39,244 nucleotides of DNA. Source: Verrucomicrobiota bacterium (GTDB lineage: Bacteria > Verrucomicrobiota > Verrucomicrobiia > Limisphaerales > UBA9464). The notes beneath the pieces were generated by a model. It did no database searches. It saw only the letters and a program-made list of their open reading frames with translations, and was not told the origin of the DNA. Location: assembly GCA_025363585.1 (NCBI GenBank), contig JANYDN010000024.1:1-39244 (forward strand). The letters run 5' to 3'. The position numbers and the translations under genes are program-made. Shown here piece after piece: positions 9,252-17,790 of this stretch (within the stretch, counting starts at the first letter, position 1; every line of letters starts with the position of its first letter).

Positions 9252-9674
9252 TCAGGTTTTCTTCGGACGTCGGAGGATCGAGAGGAACTCGGACGGCGAG
9301 ACGATACGAACGTCCCGGACGCGTTCCAGAATCTGGAGATGGCGCTTGTCTCCGGTCACAAGGAAGTCCGCCTCGCCTGCCACCGCGCACTCGACGAACA
9401 CCTCGTCGTCCGGATCCGGCGTGATGCCACGCAGCCGGACGACAGGGAAGATGAGTTCCGCGCTTGCGGCCAAAGCCTCGGCCCAGCGGACGGCCGCGCG
9501 GTCGGGGAACTTCGTCGCTAGCCTTTCCGTGACGTCGGCATACTCGGCGAGGATCGCGGGACTCACGAGGGCCTCGACCTCGCCACGTTGCCAGGAGCGG
9601 AGGCATTCCATCGGCGGTCCCTTCCAGAAAGAAGCGCTCGCGACGGTGTTCGTGTCGAAGACGACGCGTTTCAA
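9252..9674 (-). CDS. PIN-domain ribonuclease, putative toxin of a TA pair
   Basis: 140 residues starting at a TTG (9672-9674) that overlaps the antitoxin stop as TTGA; a GGAGGAA sequence 9 bases upstream supports this start, and no ATG is usable. The PIN acidic quartet is visible: Asp7 (FDTN), Glu44 (LAEYADV), Asp90 (PDPDDEVF) and Asp109 (VTGDKRHL). It belongs to the 'putative toxin-antitoxin system toxin component, PIN family' group (COG1569-like), predicted Mg-dependent RNases that cut tRNA or mRNA. It is translationally coupled to the AbrB-type gene upstream. The C-terminus is basic (RRPKKT). Confidence 0.85.
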   Translation of the reverse strand: MKRVVFDTNTVASASFWKGPPMECLRSWQRGEVEALVSPAILAEYADVTERLATKFPDRAAVRWAEALAASAELIFPVVRLRGITPDPDDEVFVECAVAGEADFLVTGDKRHLQILERVRDVRIVSPSEFLSILRRPKKT

Positions 9675-9943
9675 GCCGCGCCCTTCCTCCGTCGCCGGCC
9701 CGCGCGGACGGCCTCGATCTCGCCGGCGACCTCGGCCGACGCGGCGGGCGTCAGGTCCGGCAAGTCTCCGCCGCCCGTGAGCATCGCCCGCACTTGGGCG
9801 GACGAGAGGGGAAGACGTTTGCGGATGACCACGAGTCCGTCCGCAAAGCCGATGTCCACTTTGTCGCCCTGTCGAAGCCTGGCCTGTTCCCGGATGCTTT
9901 CCGGAATCACCAATTGCCCCTTGCTGGAAATGGTCGCATTCAT
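9671..9943 (-). CDS. AbrB/SpoVT-type antitoxin
   Basis: 90 residues. The N-terminal swapped-hairpin DNA-binding domain is evident: 'ISSKGQLVIPESIREQARLR' followed by 'GDKVDIGFADGLVVIRKR'. The C-terminal half, variable and basic at its end (RAGRRRRKGAA), would bind the toxin. It overlaps the PIN gene by four bases, so the two form a typical type II pair. A short palindrome just upstream of its start (9953-9968) could be its operator. The pair lies directly downstream of a broken integrase, so it may be a remnant of an integrated element. Confidence 0.85.
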   Translation of the reverse strand: MNATISSKGQLVIPESIREQARLRQGDKVDIGFADGLVVIRKRLPLSSAQVRAMLTGGGDLPDLTPAASAEVAGEIEAVRAGRRRRKGAA

Positions 9944-9952
9944 CGAATGCCG

Positions 9953-9968
9953 GTAAGATGAAGCTTAC
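9953..9968. promoter_or_regulatory. Palindrome upstream of antitoxin gene, possible operator
   Basis: GTAAG-ATGAAG-CTTAC: perfect 5-base arms around a 6-base spacer, 9 bases upstream of the antitoxin ATG. AbrB-type antitoxins usually repress their own operon by binding such sites. Only the symmetry and position support it; short palindromes also arise by chance. Confidence 0.35.
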
Positions 9969-10120
9969 TTCGGAAAGATTCAAGCGGTTGCCGGTGGCCC
10001 GGCGGCCACCGATTCCGGCTCCGGCATCCCGCCGGCGACGGTGGATCCCGGATCCGCTGGGACCAGCGGTGTCGTCGTCGACGCTTCGGCCGCCAACTTG
10101 CGCACTCGAAGCACGTGGAG

Positions 10121-10896
10121 CAGGACATGCTTCGGCCGCGGCCGCCGTCACGACTTCCCGGTAGTGACGGAAGAGCATCGCTTCGGAATGCCCCATGATC
10201 GCGGCTGTCTCGCTCGCGCTCCGATGCCTGGCGAAGTGGTAGGACGCGAACGAATGGCGGAGCGCGTTGTGTTGGTACCGCTCGGAGATTCCGGCGCGGT
10301 GCCGTGCGCGCCGCCAATCCCGATCCCAATTCACCGGTGGCAGGGGAGCGCCGGCCGCGCGGCCCGCTTCGAGCCAGGCGGACAACTGCTGCGAGATGGG
10401 CGCGATTCGACCCCGGCGCGTATCCGTTCCGCCCAAGGAACTCTTCCAGATCTCCGGACTCCACGTCGGAAACCGGAACCTCGCGCCGATTGGCAAGGAA
10501 CAGGCCGACGGACCGCCTGAGCTTGACCAGGTACTTCTCGCGGCAGCCCTTTGCCGCCTTCGCGGCGAGGAACTCTTCGGCCGCTTTGCCGAGTGTCATT
10601 CCCGCCCGGATAACCGGGCGCTTTGCCAGGAAGCGAGGAACGTCCATCGGATCGATTCCTTGTTCCTCCAGCCAGGCGGCGAGCTGGGCGAGCTTGTCGC
10701 GACGGGATGGCGACATCAGCGCCCACCGGAACCCGGTGTCTTTCGCTTCGTCCATCGCCCTCCTGCGGAAGTCTTCTGCGGCCGCCATCGAGGGGAAGAA
10801 GACCCGGCGCCGCTTTCTGGTAAGGCTGGCGTGGATCGTGACGCAAATGCGCGGACGGCCGTGGTTCTTAACCTCGGATATCGTCGGAGCTTTCAT
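10121..10896 (-). pseudogene. Tyrosine recombinase/integrase with internal deletion and frame change
   Basis: From the ATG at 10896 one frame encodes a basic N-terminus and a SAM-like core-binding domain ('MTLGKAAEEFLAAK', 'VSDVESGDLEEFLGRNGYAP', about residues 100-168). At about 10395-10435 the coding signal switches frame into the end of the catalytic domain: 'RIAPISQQLSAWLE', 'HNALRHSFASYHFA', 'IMGHSEAMLFRHYREVV', with the second catalytic Arg, the His and the nucleophilic Tyr. The middle of the catalytic domain, with the first Arg and the Lys, is missing, so this is an internal deletion and not a simple sequencing slip. The second frame has no stop until it runs through the TA genes, so the 3' end is approximate. 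The protein is presumably inactive. Confidence 0.75.
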
Positions 10897-11053
10897 GGCG
10901 GGCTGCCGCTGGCAATCCGCTGGCACGTTTTCAGCGCCAAAGACCGTCGGAGGGCGTTGAAGCCCGCCAGCCGGCGAAACCGTCCAGAGCCGTGAAACCG
11001 TGGAAAACACCCGGAAACCGTGTGTTTCCAACGGGGAATGGTGTTCCGGAGGT

Positions 11054-11138
11054 TGGTGCGCACGGCAGGACTTGAACCTGCACGCCTTACGGCACTACCA
11101 CCTCAAAGTAGCGCGTCTGCCAATTCCGCCACGTGCGC
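11054..11138 (-). tRNA. tRNA-Leu (GAG)
   Basis: Cloverleaf on the minus strand: 7-bp acceptor GCGCACG/CGTGCGC, D-arm region gtggcggaattggcagacg, anticodon stem CTACT/GGTAG with loop TTGAGGT (anticodon GAG, reading CUC/CUU), an extended variable arm as expected for Leu, and T-arm GCAGG-TTCAAGT-CCTGC. The discriminator A and CCA (11054-11056) are encoded. It is 38 bases downstream of tRNA-Pro on the same strand, probably co-transcribed. The broken integrase gene starts 157 bases beyond it. Confidence 0.95.
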
Positions 11139-11176
11139 AAACTCCGGAAACCTCCTCCGCTTTCGCGAAGGGAAGA

Positions 11177-11254
11177 TGGTCGGGGCGGTGAGATTTGAAC
11201 TCACGACCTCTTGTACCCGAAACAAGCGCGCTAGCCATGCTACGCTACGCCCCG
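11177..11254 (-). tRNA. tRNA-Pro (CGG)
   Basis: Cloverleaf on the minus strand: acceptor CGGGGCG/CGCCCCG, anticodon stem CTTGT/ACAAG with loop TTCGGGT (anticodon CGG, reading CCG), T-arm GTGAG-TTCAAAT-CTCAC, discriminator A and encoded CCA (11177-11179). First gene of a two-tRNA cluster with tRNA-Leu. No convincing -35/-10 pair was seen immediately upstream. Confidence 0.95.
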
Positions 11255-11942
11255 AACCAAATGCGGGGCGGAAGATGAGGAATAGCACGTTGCGACGCAA
11301 TGGGTTTTTTCGCCGATGTCAGTTTTCCGGCCCCGATATGTCGGCATACGCCCAAATCCGGGCATTTGCGGTCCGTCCTTCGTTCATCCCCCGGGGCCAG
11401 CACAACGTCTTTGCCCTAGATCCTTGCCGGGAAATCGCGGCGACTTCGCCTGTTGGTTTCGATCTCGAACAGCGGCGTGCGCCGTGGGCGGCGAGACATC
11501 TCAAGAGCGTTCGTGGCCCAGTCGAAGCGCGGTCGTTTCGGACCACGCCGCATTTCTCGCAATGGAATCGATCTCCCGGAGGTTGAGCACAAGGGTCCGC
11601 GCATCTTCGAAAAAGTCGCGGGCAGTCGGACGGGAAACGTTCGGTGGATGGCCCGGCGCGGCCGGGGTTACCAGCACCGGGAATTCGTCCGTGGGAATCG
11701 GGGGAAAGCATCCGCTTCGGTATCAAAGCCGAATTCGAAACCGCATTTCGGGAAGCCCCTTGGAAAAAAACGCGTGGCCGATTGTCGCGTGGACGGCAGG
11801 GGAAGGGATCCGAAGCGAAGACGGTTCCCCAATCCGGGAAACACCGAATCGCTCTGCAAACACGCGGTACAAGGCAATGCGTTGTCCACTTGTGCGGGAC
11901 CCGGCGAGGGCAGGGGATTGGAGTCGCCTTGGGTGTGTTCCC
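11255..11942. other. Long intergenic region, no gene recognised
   Basis: About 690 bases between the tRNA pair and the promoter region of the ribosomal cluster. Open frames exist on both strands (for example 11316-12026 on plus), but none gives a recognisable protein, and their residue make-up (Arg/Ser/Gly-rich) is what high-GC noncoding DNA yields. Unlike neighbouring genes it has A-rich patches. It may hold the tRNA promoter, a decayed gene or an unrecognised RNA; nothing firmer can be said. Confidence 0.5.
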
Positions 11943-11990
11943 AAAAAAACCCAAAAAAGTCATTGCACCAATCCGCGCGATTTCTATTCT
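11943..11990 (+). promoter_or_regulatory. Candidate sigma70-type promoter with A-tracts for the ribosomal cluster
   Basis: -35 TTGCAC (11963-11968), 16-base spacer, -10 TATTCT (11985-11990), directly preceded by two phased A-tracts (A7 at 11943-11949 and A6 at 11953-11958) that resemble an UP element. It is about 120 bases upstream of rplB, which leaves room for a leader. The match is good and the position sensible; the start point is not proven. Confidence 0.55.
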
Positions 11991-12111
11991 CTGCGCTCCC
12001 GTTTCGCCCAAAAGGCAAAACGATGAGGTCGGCCGATAACCAAGTCGCTCCAAGCGGCTGGGAGTGATGGCCGATCGCACGAGAGCGAGTGCTCCGTGAA
12101 GCCAACAAGAT

Positions 12112-12966
12112 TTGCCTGTGAAAACATTTAGACCGCTGACGCCATCGACGCGTTATCTCACGTACGCGGATTTTTCGGACATCACGAAAACCAGTCCGGA
12201 GAAGTCGTTGGTCTATACCCGCAAGCGGACGGGTGGACGCAACACGCACGGCCGGGTGACCGCCCGTGCGATCGGTGGCGGCCACAAGCAGAAGGTCCGC
12301 ACCGTTGATTTCCGCCGGAACAAGATCGGCGTCGCCGCGAAAGTGATCGCGGTCGAGTACGACCCGATCCGCAGCGCCCGCTTGGCGCTCCTGGAGTACG
12401 TGGACAACGAACGCCGCTACATCATCTGCCCGGATGCCCTCAAGGTGGGCGATGCGGTGATGAGTGGTCCGACCGCTCCCCCGACTCCCGGCAATGCACT
12501 TCCCCTTTCGGCGATCCCGGTCGGCCTCACCATCCACAACATCGAGCTCGTTCCGGGCCGGGGTGGCCAAATGGTCCGGTCGGCGGGTTCGGGCGCGACG
12601 TTGATGTCGCGCGACGCGGGCTATGCCCAGATCCGGTTGCCTTCGGGTGAAATCCGGCGCGTCCACGAAAACTGCTTCGCAACGATCGGACAGGTCGGCA
12701 ACACCCAGCACGAGAATGTCGTGCTCGGAAAAGCCGGCCGCTCGATCCACCGTGGTCGTCGTCCGATGTCGCGCGGCATGGTGCGCAACCCGGTCGACCA
12801 TCCGAATGGTGGCGGTCAGGGCAAGTCGAAGGGTGGTGGCGGACGCCAGCACCTGACGTCGCCGTGGGGTTTGCTCGCGAAAGGCTACCGCACGCGCTCG
12901 AAGTCGAAGATTTCCAACCGGTTCATCCTTGTTCGCCGGGATGGCCGTCCGATGAAGCTCAAGTAA
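12112..12966 (+). CDS. rplB: 50S ribosomal protein L2
   Basis: 284 residues from a TTG at 12112, giving M-P-V-K-T-F-R-P, which matches the family's usual 'MAxKxxxP' start; a GTG at 12118 is the alternative. Conserved blocks include '[20 protein letters not shown]', '[15 protein letters not shown]' and '[20 protein letters not shown]', the peptidyl-transferase loop carrying the functionally important His. L2 binds 23S rRNA and supports subunit association. It is the first gene of this cluster; the usual upstream rpsJ-rplC-rplD-rplW are absent, and tRNA genes lie upstream instead. Confidence 0.95.
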   Translation: MPVKTFRPLTPSTRYLTYADFSDITKTSPEKSLVYTRKRTGGRNTHGRVTARAIGGGHKQKVRTVDFRRNKIGVAAKVIAVEYDPIRSARLALLEYVDNERRYIICPDALKVGDAVMSGPTAPPTPGNALPLSAIPVGLTIHNIELVPGRGGQMVRSAGSGATLMSRDAGYAQIRLPSGEIRRVHENCFATIGQVGNTQHENVVLGKAGRSIHRGRRPMSRGMVRNPVDHPNGGGQGKSKGGGGRQHLTSPWGLLAKGYRTRSKSKISNRFILVRRDGRPMKLK

Positions 12967-12973
12967 GCAGCCT

Positions 12974-13255
12974 ATGGGACGTTCACTCAAAAAGGGTCCG
13001 TTCGTGGATCTGCACCTCCTGGCCAAAATCCAGAAGGCGCGCACGACGAATTCCAAGACTCCGATCAAGACTTGGTCGCGTCGTTCGACGATCACCCCCG
13101 ATTTCGTGGGGCTGACGTTGAACGTGCACAATGGCCGTGTGTTCAATCCGGTTTTCGTCACCGAAAACATGGTGGGACACAAACTCGGCGAGTTCAGCTA
13201 CACGCGCACGTTCAAGAAACACGGCGCCCACACCGCCAAGGCAGAGGCCAAGTAG
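12974..13255 (+). CDS. rpsS: 30S ribosomal protein S19
   Basis: 93 residues, normal length. Typical start '[16 protein letters not shown]', then '[20 protein letters not shown]' and '[13 protein letters not shown]'. It forms a complex with S13 in the head of the small subunit near the A-site tRNA. It starts 7 bases after rplB and is followed by rplV after 11 bases. Confidence 0.96.
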   Translation: MGRSLKKGPFVDLHLLAKIQKARTTNSKTPIKTWSRRSTITPDFVGLTLNVHNGRVFNPVFVTENMVGHKLGEFSYTRTFKKHGAHTAKAEAK

Positions 13256-13266
13256 TAGGAGACAAC

Positions 13267-13599
13267 ATGGAAGTCCAGGCCATTTACAAAAACGTGCGCA
13301 TGTCCCCGCAGAAGATGCGGGAGGTCGTGCGCCAGGTTCAGGGCATGAACGCCGTCGAGGCGCTTGCCGTCCTCAAGGTCGTGCCGCGCAAGTCGGCCCG
13401 CGCCGTCGCCAAGACCCTACAGTCCGCGATCGCCAACGCCGAAAACAACCACGGCCTCAAGCCGGAGACGCTCGTCATCAAAAACGCTTTCGCCCAGACC
13501 GCGGGCTCCTACAAGCGGTTCATCCCGAAGGCTCGTGGATCGGCAGGACCGATCATCAAGCGCAACTGCCACATCAAGATCGTCCTAACCGACAACTGA
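13267..13599 (+). CDS. rplV: 50S ribosomal protein L22
   Basis: 110 residues from the ATG at 13267, with an AGGAG Shine-Dalgarno 6 bases upstream; the longer open frame starting inside rpsS is not real. Conserved: '[18 protein letters not shown]', '[20 protein letters not shown]' and '[20 protein letters not shown]' (the beta-hairpin that lines the exit tunnel). Confidence 0.96.
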   Translation: MEVQAIYKNVRMSPQKMREVVRQVQGMNAVEALAVLKVVPRKSARAVAKTLQSAIANAENNHGLKPETLVIKNAFAQTAGSYKRFIPKARGSAGPIIKRNCHIKIVLTDN

Positions 13600-13603
13600 C
13601 ACC

Positions 13604-14281
13604 ATGGGCCAGAAGACCAATCCCATCGGCTTCCGCCTCCCGGTCAACCGGGACTGGCGATCGAAGTGGTATGCCAACAAGAAGGACTTCGCGGGCTTGC
13701 TCGTCGAGGACCAGAGCATCCGGCGCGTGCTGAAAAAGAAACTGGAATCGGCCTCGGTGCCCAAGGTCCAGATCGAGCGCGCCGCCAACCGGTGCCGCGT
13801 GACGATCTACACCGCCCGCCCGGGCGTCGTGATCGGCCGCAAAGGCAGCGAGATCGACAAGCTCAAGGAAGACCTGTCGAAGCTCACCGGCAAGGAAGTC
13901 TACGTCGACATCCAGGAAGTGAAGCAGCCCGAGACCGACGCGCAGTTGGTCGCGGAGAACGTCGCGCTCCAGCTCGAGCGCCGCATCAGTTTCCGCCGCG
14001 CCATGAAAAAGGCGCTCCAGTTGGCGAAGGATTTCGGTGTCAAGGGAATCAAGATCCGCTGCGCGGGCCGTCTGGGTGGCGCGGAAATTTCCCGCACCGA
14101 GACTTACCGCGAGGGCAGCGTGCCGCTGCACACCCTGCGCGCCAACATCGACTACGGTTTTGCCGAGGCCCACACGGTCTACGGGAAACTGGGAATCAAG
14201 TGTTGGATCTGCAAGGGCGAGAACAAACCCACCGCGCCGGTACGTCCGGAAGAGAAGCGCGCCGAACCCGCGCTCCGCTGA
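13604..14281 (+). CDS. rpsC: 30S ribosomal protein S3
   Basis: 225 residues. Start '[18 protein letters not shown]' is typical. A KH domain is visible ('[20 protein letters not shown]'), followed by the C-terminal domain ('[20 protein letters not shown]', '[15 protein letters not shown]', 'GKLGIKCWI'). It lines the mRNA entry channel. The last 15 or so residues ([11 protein letters not shown]) are a variable tail. Confidence 0.96.
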   Translation: MGQKTNPIGFRLPVNRDWRSKWYANKKDFAGLLVEDQSIRRVLKKKLESASVPKVQIERAANRCRVTIYTARPGVVIGRKGSEIDKLKEDLSKLTGKEVYVDIQEVKQPETDAQLVAENVALQLERRISFRRAMKKALQLAKDFGVKGIKIRCAGRLGGAEISRTETYREGSVPLHTLRANIDYGFAEAHTVYGKLGIKCWICKGENKPTAPVRPEEKRAEPALR

Positions 14282-14319
14282 ACCCACGAGCAACAAGCCC
14301 CCAACGAAAAGGTTGATTT

Positions 14320-14739
14320 ATGGCGATGATGCCCGCACGGGTCAAATACCGGAAAATGCACCGCGGACACCGGACCGGTCTCGCGTCCCGCGGCAATACC
14401 GTGTCTTTCGGAGAATACGGCCTGCTCGCGCTCGAGCGCTGCTGGATGGACACGAAGCAGATCGAGGCCGCCCGCGTTGCGATCACCCGCTACATGAAGC
14501 GCCGCGGCAAGGTCTGGATCCGAGTTTTCCCGGACAAGAGTTATACCAAGAAGCCCCTCGAGGTGCGAATGGGAACCGGCAAGGGTGGCGTGGAGTCGTG
14601 GGTCGCCGTGATCCGGCCGGCCAACGTGCTCTTCGAAGTCGACGGCGTCACCGAGGCGGTTGCCCGGGAGGCGATGCGTCTGGCGGCCACGAAGTTGCCG
14701 ATTTCCACCAAATTCATTTCGCGCCACAAGCTCGGCTAA
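14320..14739 (+). CDS. rplP: 50S ribosomal protein L16
   Basis: 139 residues. Begins '[20 protein letters not shown]' and contains '[12 protein letters not shown]', '[19 protein letters not shown]' and '[20 protein letters not shown]', the tRNA-site loop. AAGG lies 9 bases upstream of the start. It organises the A-site region of 23S rRNA. Standard place between rpsC and rpmC. Confidence 0.96.
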   Translation: MAMMPARVKYRKMHRGHRTGLASRGNTVSFGEYGLLALERCWMDTKQIEAARVAITRYMKRRGKVWIRVFPDKSYTKKPLEVRMGTGKGGVESWVAVIRPANVLFEVDGVTEAVAREAMRLAATKLPISTKFISRHKLG

Positions 14740-14750
14740 CCGACACGACC

Positions 14751-14951
14751 ATGGCCAAAAATGCTTTCAAGGAAATGACCGCGCAGGAGTTGACGGCGAA
14801 AAGCCGCGACCTTCGGCTCGAACTTTTCAACCTTCGCCTGCAAAAGGCGACCGCGCGCCTCGAGAAGACGCACCGGATCCCGCAGATCCGCCAAGACATC
14901 GCGCGTTGCGAGACCCGGATCTCGCAACTGCTCGCCGCGCCCCGCGCCTGA
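14751..14951 (+). CDS. rpmC: 50S ribosomal protein L29
   Basis: 66 residues from the ATG at 14751, inside a longer open frame that begins within rpsC. Pattern '[20 protein letters not shown]', '[20 protein letters not shown]' and 'DIARCETRI' matches L29, a two-helix protein near the tunnel exit that contributes to the trigger factor/SRP docking site with L23. The gene for L23 is not in this cluster. Confidence 0.95.
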   Translation: MAKNAFKEMTAQELTAKSRDLRLELFNLRLQKATARLEKTHRIPQIRQDIARCETRISQLLAAPRA

Positions 14952-14977
14952 CAACTCCAACCCATTTCCCACGTATT

Positions 14978-15265
14978 ATGGCTGAATCGATCCAGGCCCG
15001 CGGCCACCGCAAAGAGCGAGTCGGCGAGGTCGTCTCGAGCAAGATGCAGAAGACGATCGTGGTCAGCGTCGAGAGGCGCTTTCGCCACCCCGAGTTCAAG
15101 AAGGTGGTGACCAGCTTCAGCAAGCTGTACGCCCACGACGAAAACAACGAGGCCAAGGTTGGCGATCTCGTCCGCATCCAGGAGACCCGCCCGCTGTCCC
15201 GCACCAAGTGCTGGCGGTTGATGGAGGTCCTCAATGCCGACGGCTCGTCCAAGATCGCGGCCTGA
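14978..15265 (+). CDS. rpsQ: 30S ribosomal protein S17
   Basis: 95 residues from the ATG at 14978. OB-fold signature: '[20 protein letters not shown]', '[20 protein letters not shown]', '[20 protein letters not shown]'. It binds 16S rRNA early in assembly. Slightly longer at both ends than the E. coli protein, within normal variation. Confidence 0.96.
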   Translation: MAESIQARGHRKERVGEVVSSKMQKTIVVSVERRFRHPEFKKVVTSFSKLYAHDENNEAKVGDLVRIQETRPLSRTKCWRLMEVLNADGSSKIAA

Positions 15266-15288
15266 GCAACGCCTGAGGGAGACACACC

Positions 15289-15654
15289 ATGCTTCAAATC
15301 CGCTCCAGTATCGACGTGGCCGACAACACCGGCGCCAAGGTGGCTTGGACGATCGGCGTCCTCGGCCGCAACCAGCGCTATGCGCGGGTCGGCGACATCA
15401 TCAAGGTCCACATCAAGGAAGCCGCCCCGGATGGCTCCGTCAAGAAAGGCGATGTCTGCACCGCCGTCGTGGTCCGCACCCGCTCCCCGATCCGTCGATC
15501 GGACGGCTCCTACGTCCGTTTTGATCGTAATGCGATCGTGATCATCAATCCCGAGGGCGAGCCGAAGGGCACCCGGATCTTCGGCCCCGTGGCCCGCGAA
15601 CTGCGGGAAAAGCGGTTCATGAAGATCATTTCCCTGGCCCCCGAGGTCGTCTGA
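15289..15654 (+). CDS. rplN: 50S ribosomal protein L14
   Basis: 121 residues. '[20 protein letters not shown]', '[19 protein letters not shown]', '[20 protein letters not shown]' and '[20 protein letters not shown]' are the family blocks. Binds 23S rRNA and forms inter-subunit bridges. A GGGAG Shine-Dalgarno (GAGGGAGAC) stands 8 bases upstream. Confidence 0.97.
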   Translation: MLQIRSSIDVADNTGAKVAWTIGVLGRNQRYARVGDIIKVHIKEAAPDGSVKKGDVCTAVVVRTRSPIRRSDGSYVRFDRNAIVIINPEGEPKGTRIFGPVARELREKRFMKIISLAPEVV

Positions 15655-15674
15655 ACCGGAGACACGAGACCGCT

Positions 15675-15983
15675 ATGCCAAAATTTCACGTCAAGAAGGG
15701 CGACGAAATCGTCGTCATCGCCGGATCGGCCAAGGGCCGGCGCGGCAAGATCACCAAGGTCGTTCCCACCCGCGAGTCGGTTGTCATCGAGGGCGGAGAC
15801 GAGCGATCCAAGGAGAAGGAAGACCGCCGCCGTCTGGTGAAGCCGGTCGTCCACCATCTCCGCAAGAGCCAGCAGCACCCCGAGGGTGGATTGCTCCTGC
15901 TCGAAGGATACATCCACATTTCGAACGTCATGAAGGCCGACGAGTACGACCGCCGACGCGCCGCCAAGTCCGCCAAGAGCTAA
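15675..15983 (+). CDS. rplX: 50S ribosomal protein L24
   Basis: 102 residues. The N-terminal KOW motif is clear ('VKKGDEIVVIAGSAKGRRGK'). The central part has a charged insertion-like segment (DERSKEKEDRRRLVKPVV) before the conserved 'EGYIHISNVM'. It initiates 50S assembly. Usual position between rplN and rplE, with 3 bases to rplE. Confidence 0.93.
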   Translation: MPKFHVKKGDEIVVIAGSAKGRRGKITKVVPTRESVVIEGGDERSKEKEDRRRLVKPVVHHLRKSQQHPEGGLLLLEGYIHISNVMKADEYDRRRAAKSAKS

Positions 15984-15986
15984 GCC

Positions 15987-16526
15987 ATGAAGCCCCGTCT
16001 CAAGGAGAAGTACGACCAAGAAGTGAAGTCCGCGCTCAAGACCAAGCGTGGCTACACGAACGTCCACCAGATTCCCGCGGTCGAGAAGATCGTGATCAAC
16101 ATGGGAGTCTCGACCTCGAAGGAAAAGGGTGCCCTCGAGGAAGCGGTGAAAGACCTGGCGGCAATCACCGGCCGCAAGCCCGTGATCAACTTGTCGAAGA
16201 AGAGCGTCGCCAATTTCAAGCTGCGCAAGGGACAGACGGTCGGCTGCCGCGTCACCCTGCGCCGCGAGGTGATGTACGAGTTTCTTGATCGCCTGATCTC
16301 GACGGCACTGCCCCGGATCCGTGACTTCCGCGGGGTCAGCCCGCGCCAGTTCGACGGCCGCGGGACGTACTCGCTCGGGTTGCCGGACCAGACCATTTTT
16401 CCCGAGATCGAGCTCGACAAGATCAAGTTCAACCAGGGCATGGACATCACGATCGTGACGACCGCGCCCACCAACGAAGAGGCGTACGACCTGCTCAAGC
16501 TTTTGGGCATGCCGTTCTCCAAGTAA
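15987..16526 (+). CDS. rplE: 50S ribosomal protein L5
   Basis: 179 residues. '[16 protein letters not shown]', '[17 protein letters not shown]', '[20 protein letters not shown]' and '[20 protein letters not shown]' are characteristic. It binds 5S rRNA and contacts P-site tRNA. Nearly abuts rplX, suggesting coupled translation. Confidence 0.97.
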   Translation: MKPRLKEKYDQEVKSALKTKRGYTNVHQIPAVEKIVINMGVSTSKEKGALEEAVKDLAAITGRKPVINLSKKSVANFKLRKGQTVGCRVTLRREVMYEFLDRLISTALPRIRDFRGVSPRQFDGRGTYSLGLPDQTIFPEIELDKIKFNQGMDITIVTTAPTNEEAYDLLKLLGMPFSK

Positions 16527-16544
16527 CCGAATTCCCGCAATCCT

Positions 16545-16814
16545 ATGGCCAAGAAATCCTGGCTCGCCCGCGACAAGAAGAAGGCGGACACGGTGAAGAA
16601 ATACGCCGCCGTCCGTGCCGAACTAAAGGCAAAGGGCGACTATGCCGGCCTGACAAAGCTGCCGAAAAACGCCAGCCCCGTCCGGAAGGTCAACCGATGC
16701 CGCCTCACTGGCCGCCGCCACGCGTTCATCCGGAAGTTCGGCGTTTCACGCCTCACTTTCCGTGAGCTCGCGCTGAACGGCCAGATCCCCGGCGTCATCA
16801 AGGCCAGCTGGTAA
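16545..16814 (+). CDS. rpsN: 30S ribosomal protein S14 (long, zinc-free type)
   Basis: 89 residues, the length of the zinc-independent form. '[20 protein letters not shown]' and '[20 protein letters not shown]' with C-terminal 'PGVIKASW' fix the identity. Only one of the zinc-ribbon cysteines (NRCRLTG) is present, so the CxxC pairs of the short type are absent. Confidence 0.96.
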   Translation: MAKKSWLARDKKKADTVKKYAAVRAELKAKGDYAGLTKLPKNASPVRKVNRCRLTGRRHAFIRKFGVSRLTFRELALNGQIPGVIKASW

Positions 16815-16826
16815 CCCGAACACGCC

Positions 16827-17213
16827 ATGCACGATCCCATTTCCGATCTTCTCACCCGGATCCGCAACGCCGGCCTCGCGAAGCACGCCTCGGTGGTGAT
16901 GCCTCACTCCAAGATGAAGGAGGCCGTAGCCCAGATCCTCAAGCGAGAGGGCTATGTCAGCGACGTTGCCGTCGAGGCCACCCCGCTGAAGAACCTGAAG
17001 CTGTCGCTCAAGTACGTTGGCCGCGCGCCGGTCATCGTCGGCCTGCGCCAGATCAGCACGCCCGGTTTGCGTCGGTATGTCCGCAGCACCGAGATTCCCC
17101 GCGTTCTCGGCGGCATGGGCATTTCCATCGTCTCGACCTCGCGCGGTCTGATGACCGGCACCGAGGCCCGTCAGCAAAATCTCGGCGGCGAACTTGTCTG
17201 CTACGTTTGGTAA
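16827..17213 (+). CDS. rpsH: 30S ribosomal protein S8
   Basis: 128 residues. 'MHDPISDLLTRIRNAGLAKH', 'PHSKMKEAVAQILKREGYV', 'TPGLRRYVRSTEIPRVLGGM' and 'GISIVSTSRGLMTGTEAR' match S8. It binds the central domain of 16S rRNA and in other bacteria represses its own operon by binding a mimic hairpin in the rplE region; no such site was identified here. Confidence 0.97.
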   Translation: MHDPISDLLTRIRNAGLAKHASVVMPHSKMKEAVAQILKREGYVSDVAVEATPLKNLKLSLKYVGRAPVIVGLRQISTPGLRRYVRSTEIPRVLGGMGISIVSTSRGLMTGTEARQQNLGGELVCYVW

Positions 17214-17223
17214 GGAGGAATCA

Positions 17224-17760
17224 ATGTCCCGCATTGGAAAACAACCCGTAACGATCCCCGCCAAGGTCAAGGTCGCCGTCCAAGGCAACCGAGTGGCGGT
17301 CGAAGGCCCGAAAGGGAAGCTGGAGTTCGCCTTGCCGGCGTTCACGTCCGCTTCCGTCGACGGCAATTCGGTCAAGGTGGCCCGCCAAGGCGACAGCGCC
17401 GACGCCCGGTCCCGCCATGGCCTGGCCCGCGCCATCATCAACAACATGGTGAAGGGCGTCAGCGAGGGGTACCAAAAGAAGCTTGAGATCCAAGGGGTCG
17501 GCTTCAAGGCCGCGCTCCAAGGTCAAGCCGTCAACCTGTCGCTCGGCTACAGCCATCCCATTCTCTATCCGATTCCCGCCGGGCTGAAGGTGACGATCGA
17601 GGAGAACACCAAGATCACCATCGATGGCGCGGACAAGGAACTCGTGGGCCGCGTGGCCGCCGAGATCCGCAGCTATTACCCGCCCGAGCCCTACAAGGGC
17701 AAGGGTGTCCGATATGCCGGCGAACATGTCGTTCGCAAGGAAGGCAAGACCGTCCAATAA
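17224..17760 (+). CDS. rplF: 50S ribosomal protein L6
   Basis: 178 residues from the ATG at 17224; a strong TAAGGAGG stands 7 bases upstream and rules out the longer frame opening in rpsH. '[20 protein letters not shown]', '[20 protein letters not shown]'-type central block and the C-terminal '[20 protein letters not shown]' identify it. It lies near the factor-binding site. Confidence 0.97.
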   Translation: MSRIGKQPVTIPAKVKVAVQGNRVAVEGPKGKLEFALPAFTSASVDGNSVKVARQGDSADARSRHGLARAIINNMVKGVSEGYQKKLEIQGVGFKAALQGQAVNLSLGYSHPILYPIPAGLKVTIEENTKITIDGADKELVGRVAAEIRSYYPPEPYKGKGVRYAGEHVVRKEGKTVQ

Positions 17761-17790
17761 TCCGCGGGTTACCGCGCTCTCTTTCGCAGC

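Noticed and set aside
10981-11040. Hairpin after the tRNA-Leu gene as a terminator
   Set aside because: The GGAAACAC/GTGTTTTCC stem has a bulge and an 11-base loop and no T-run on the minus strand; too weak to call.
11316-12026. Plus-strand 236-codon frame ahead of rplB
   Set aside because: Unrecognisable, and it overlaps the best promoter candidate and A-tracts; several competing frames of similar quality occur there.
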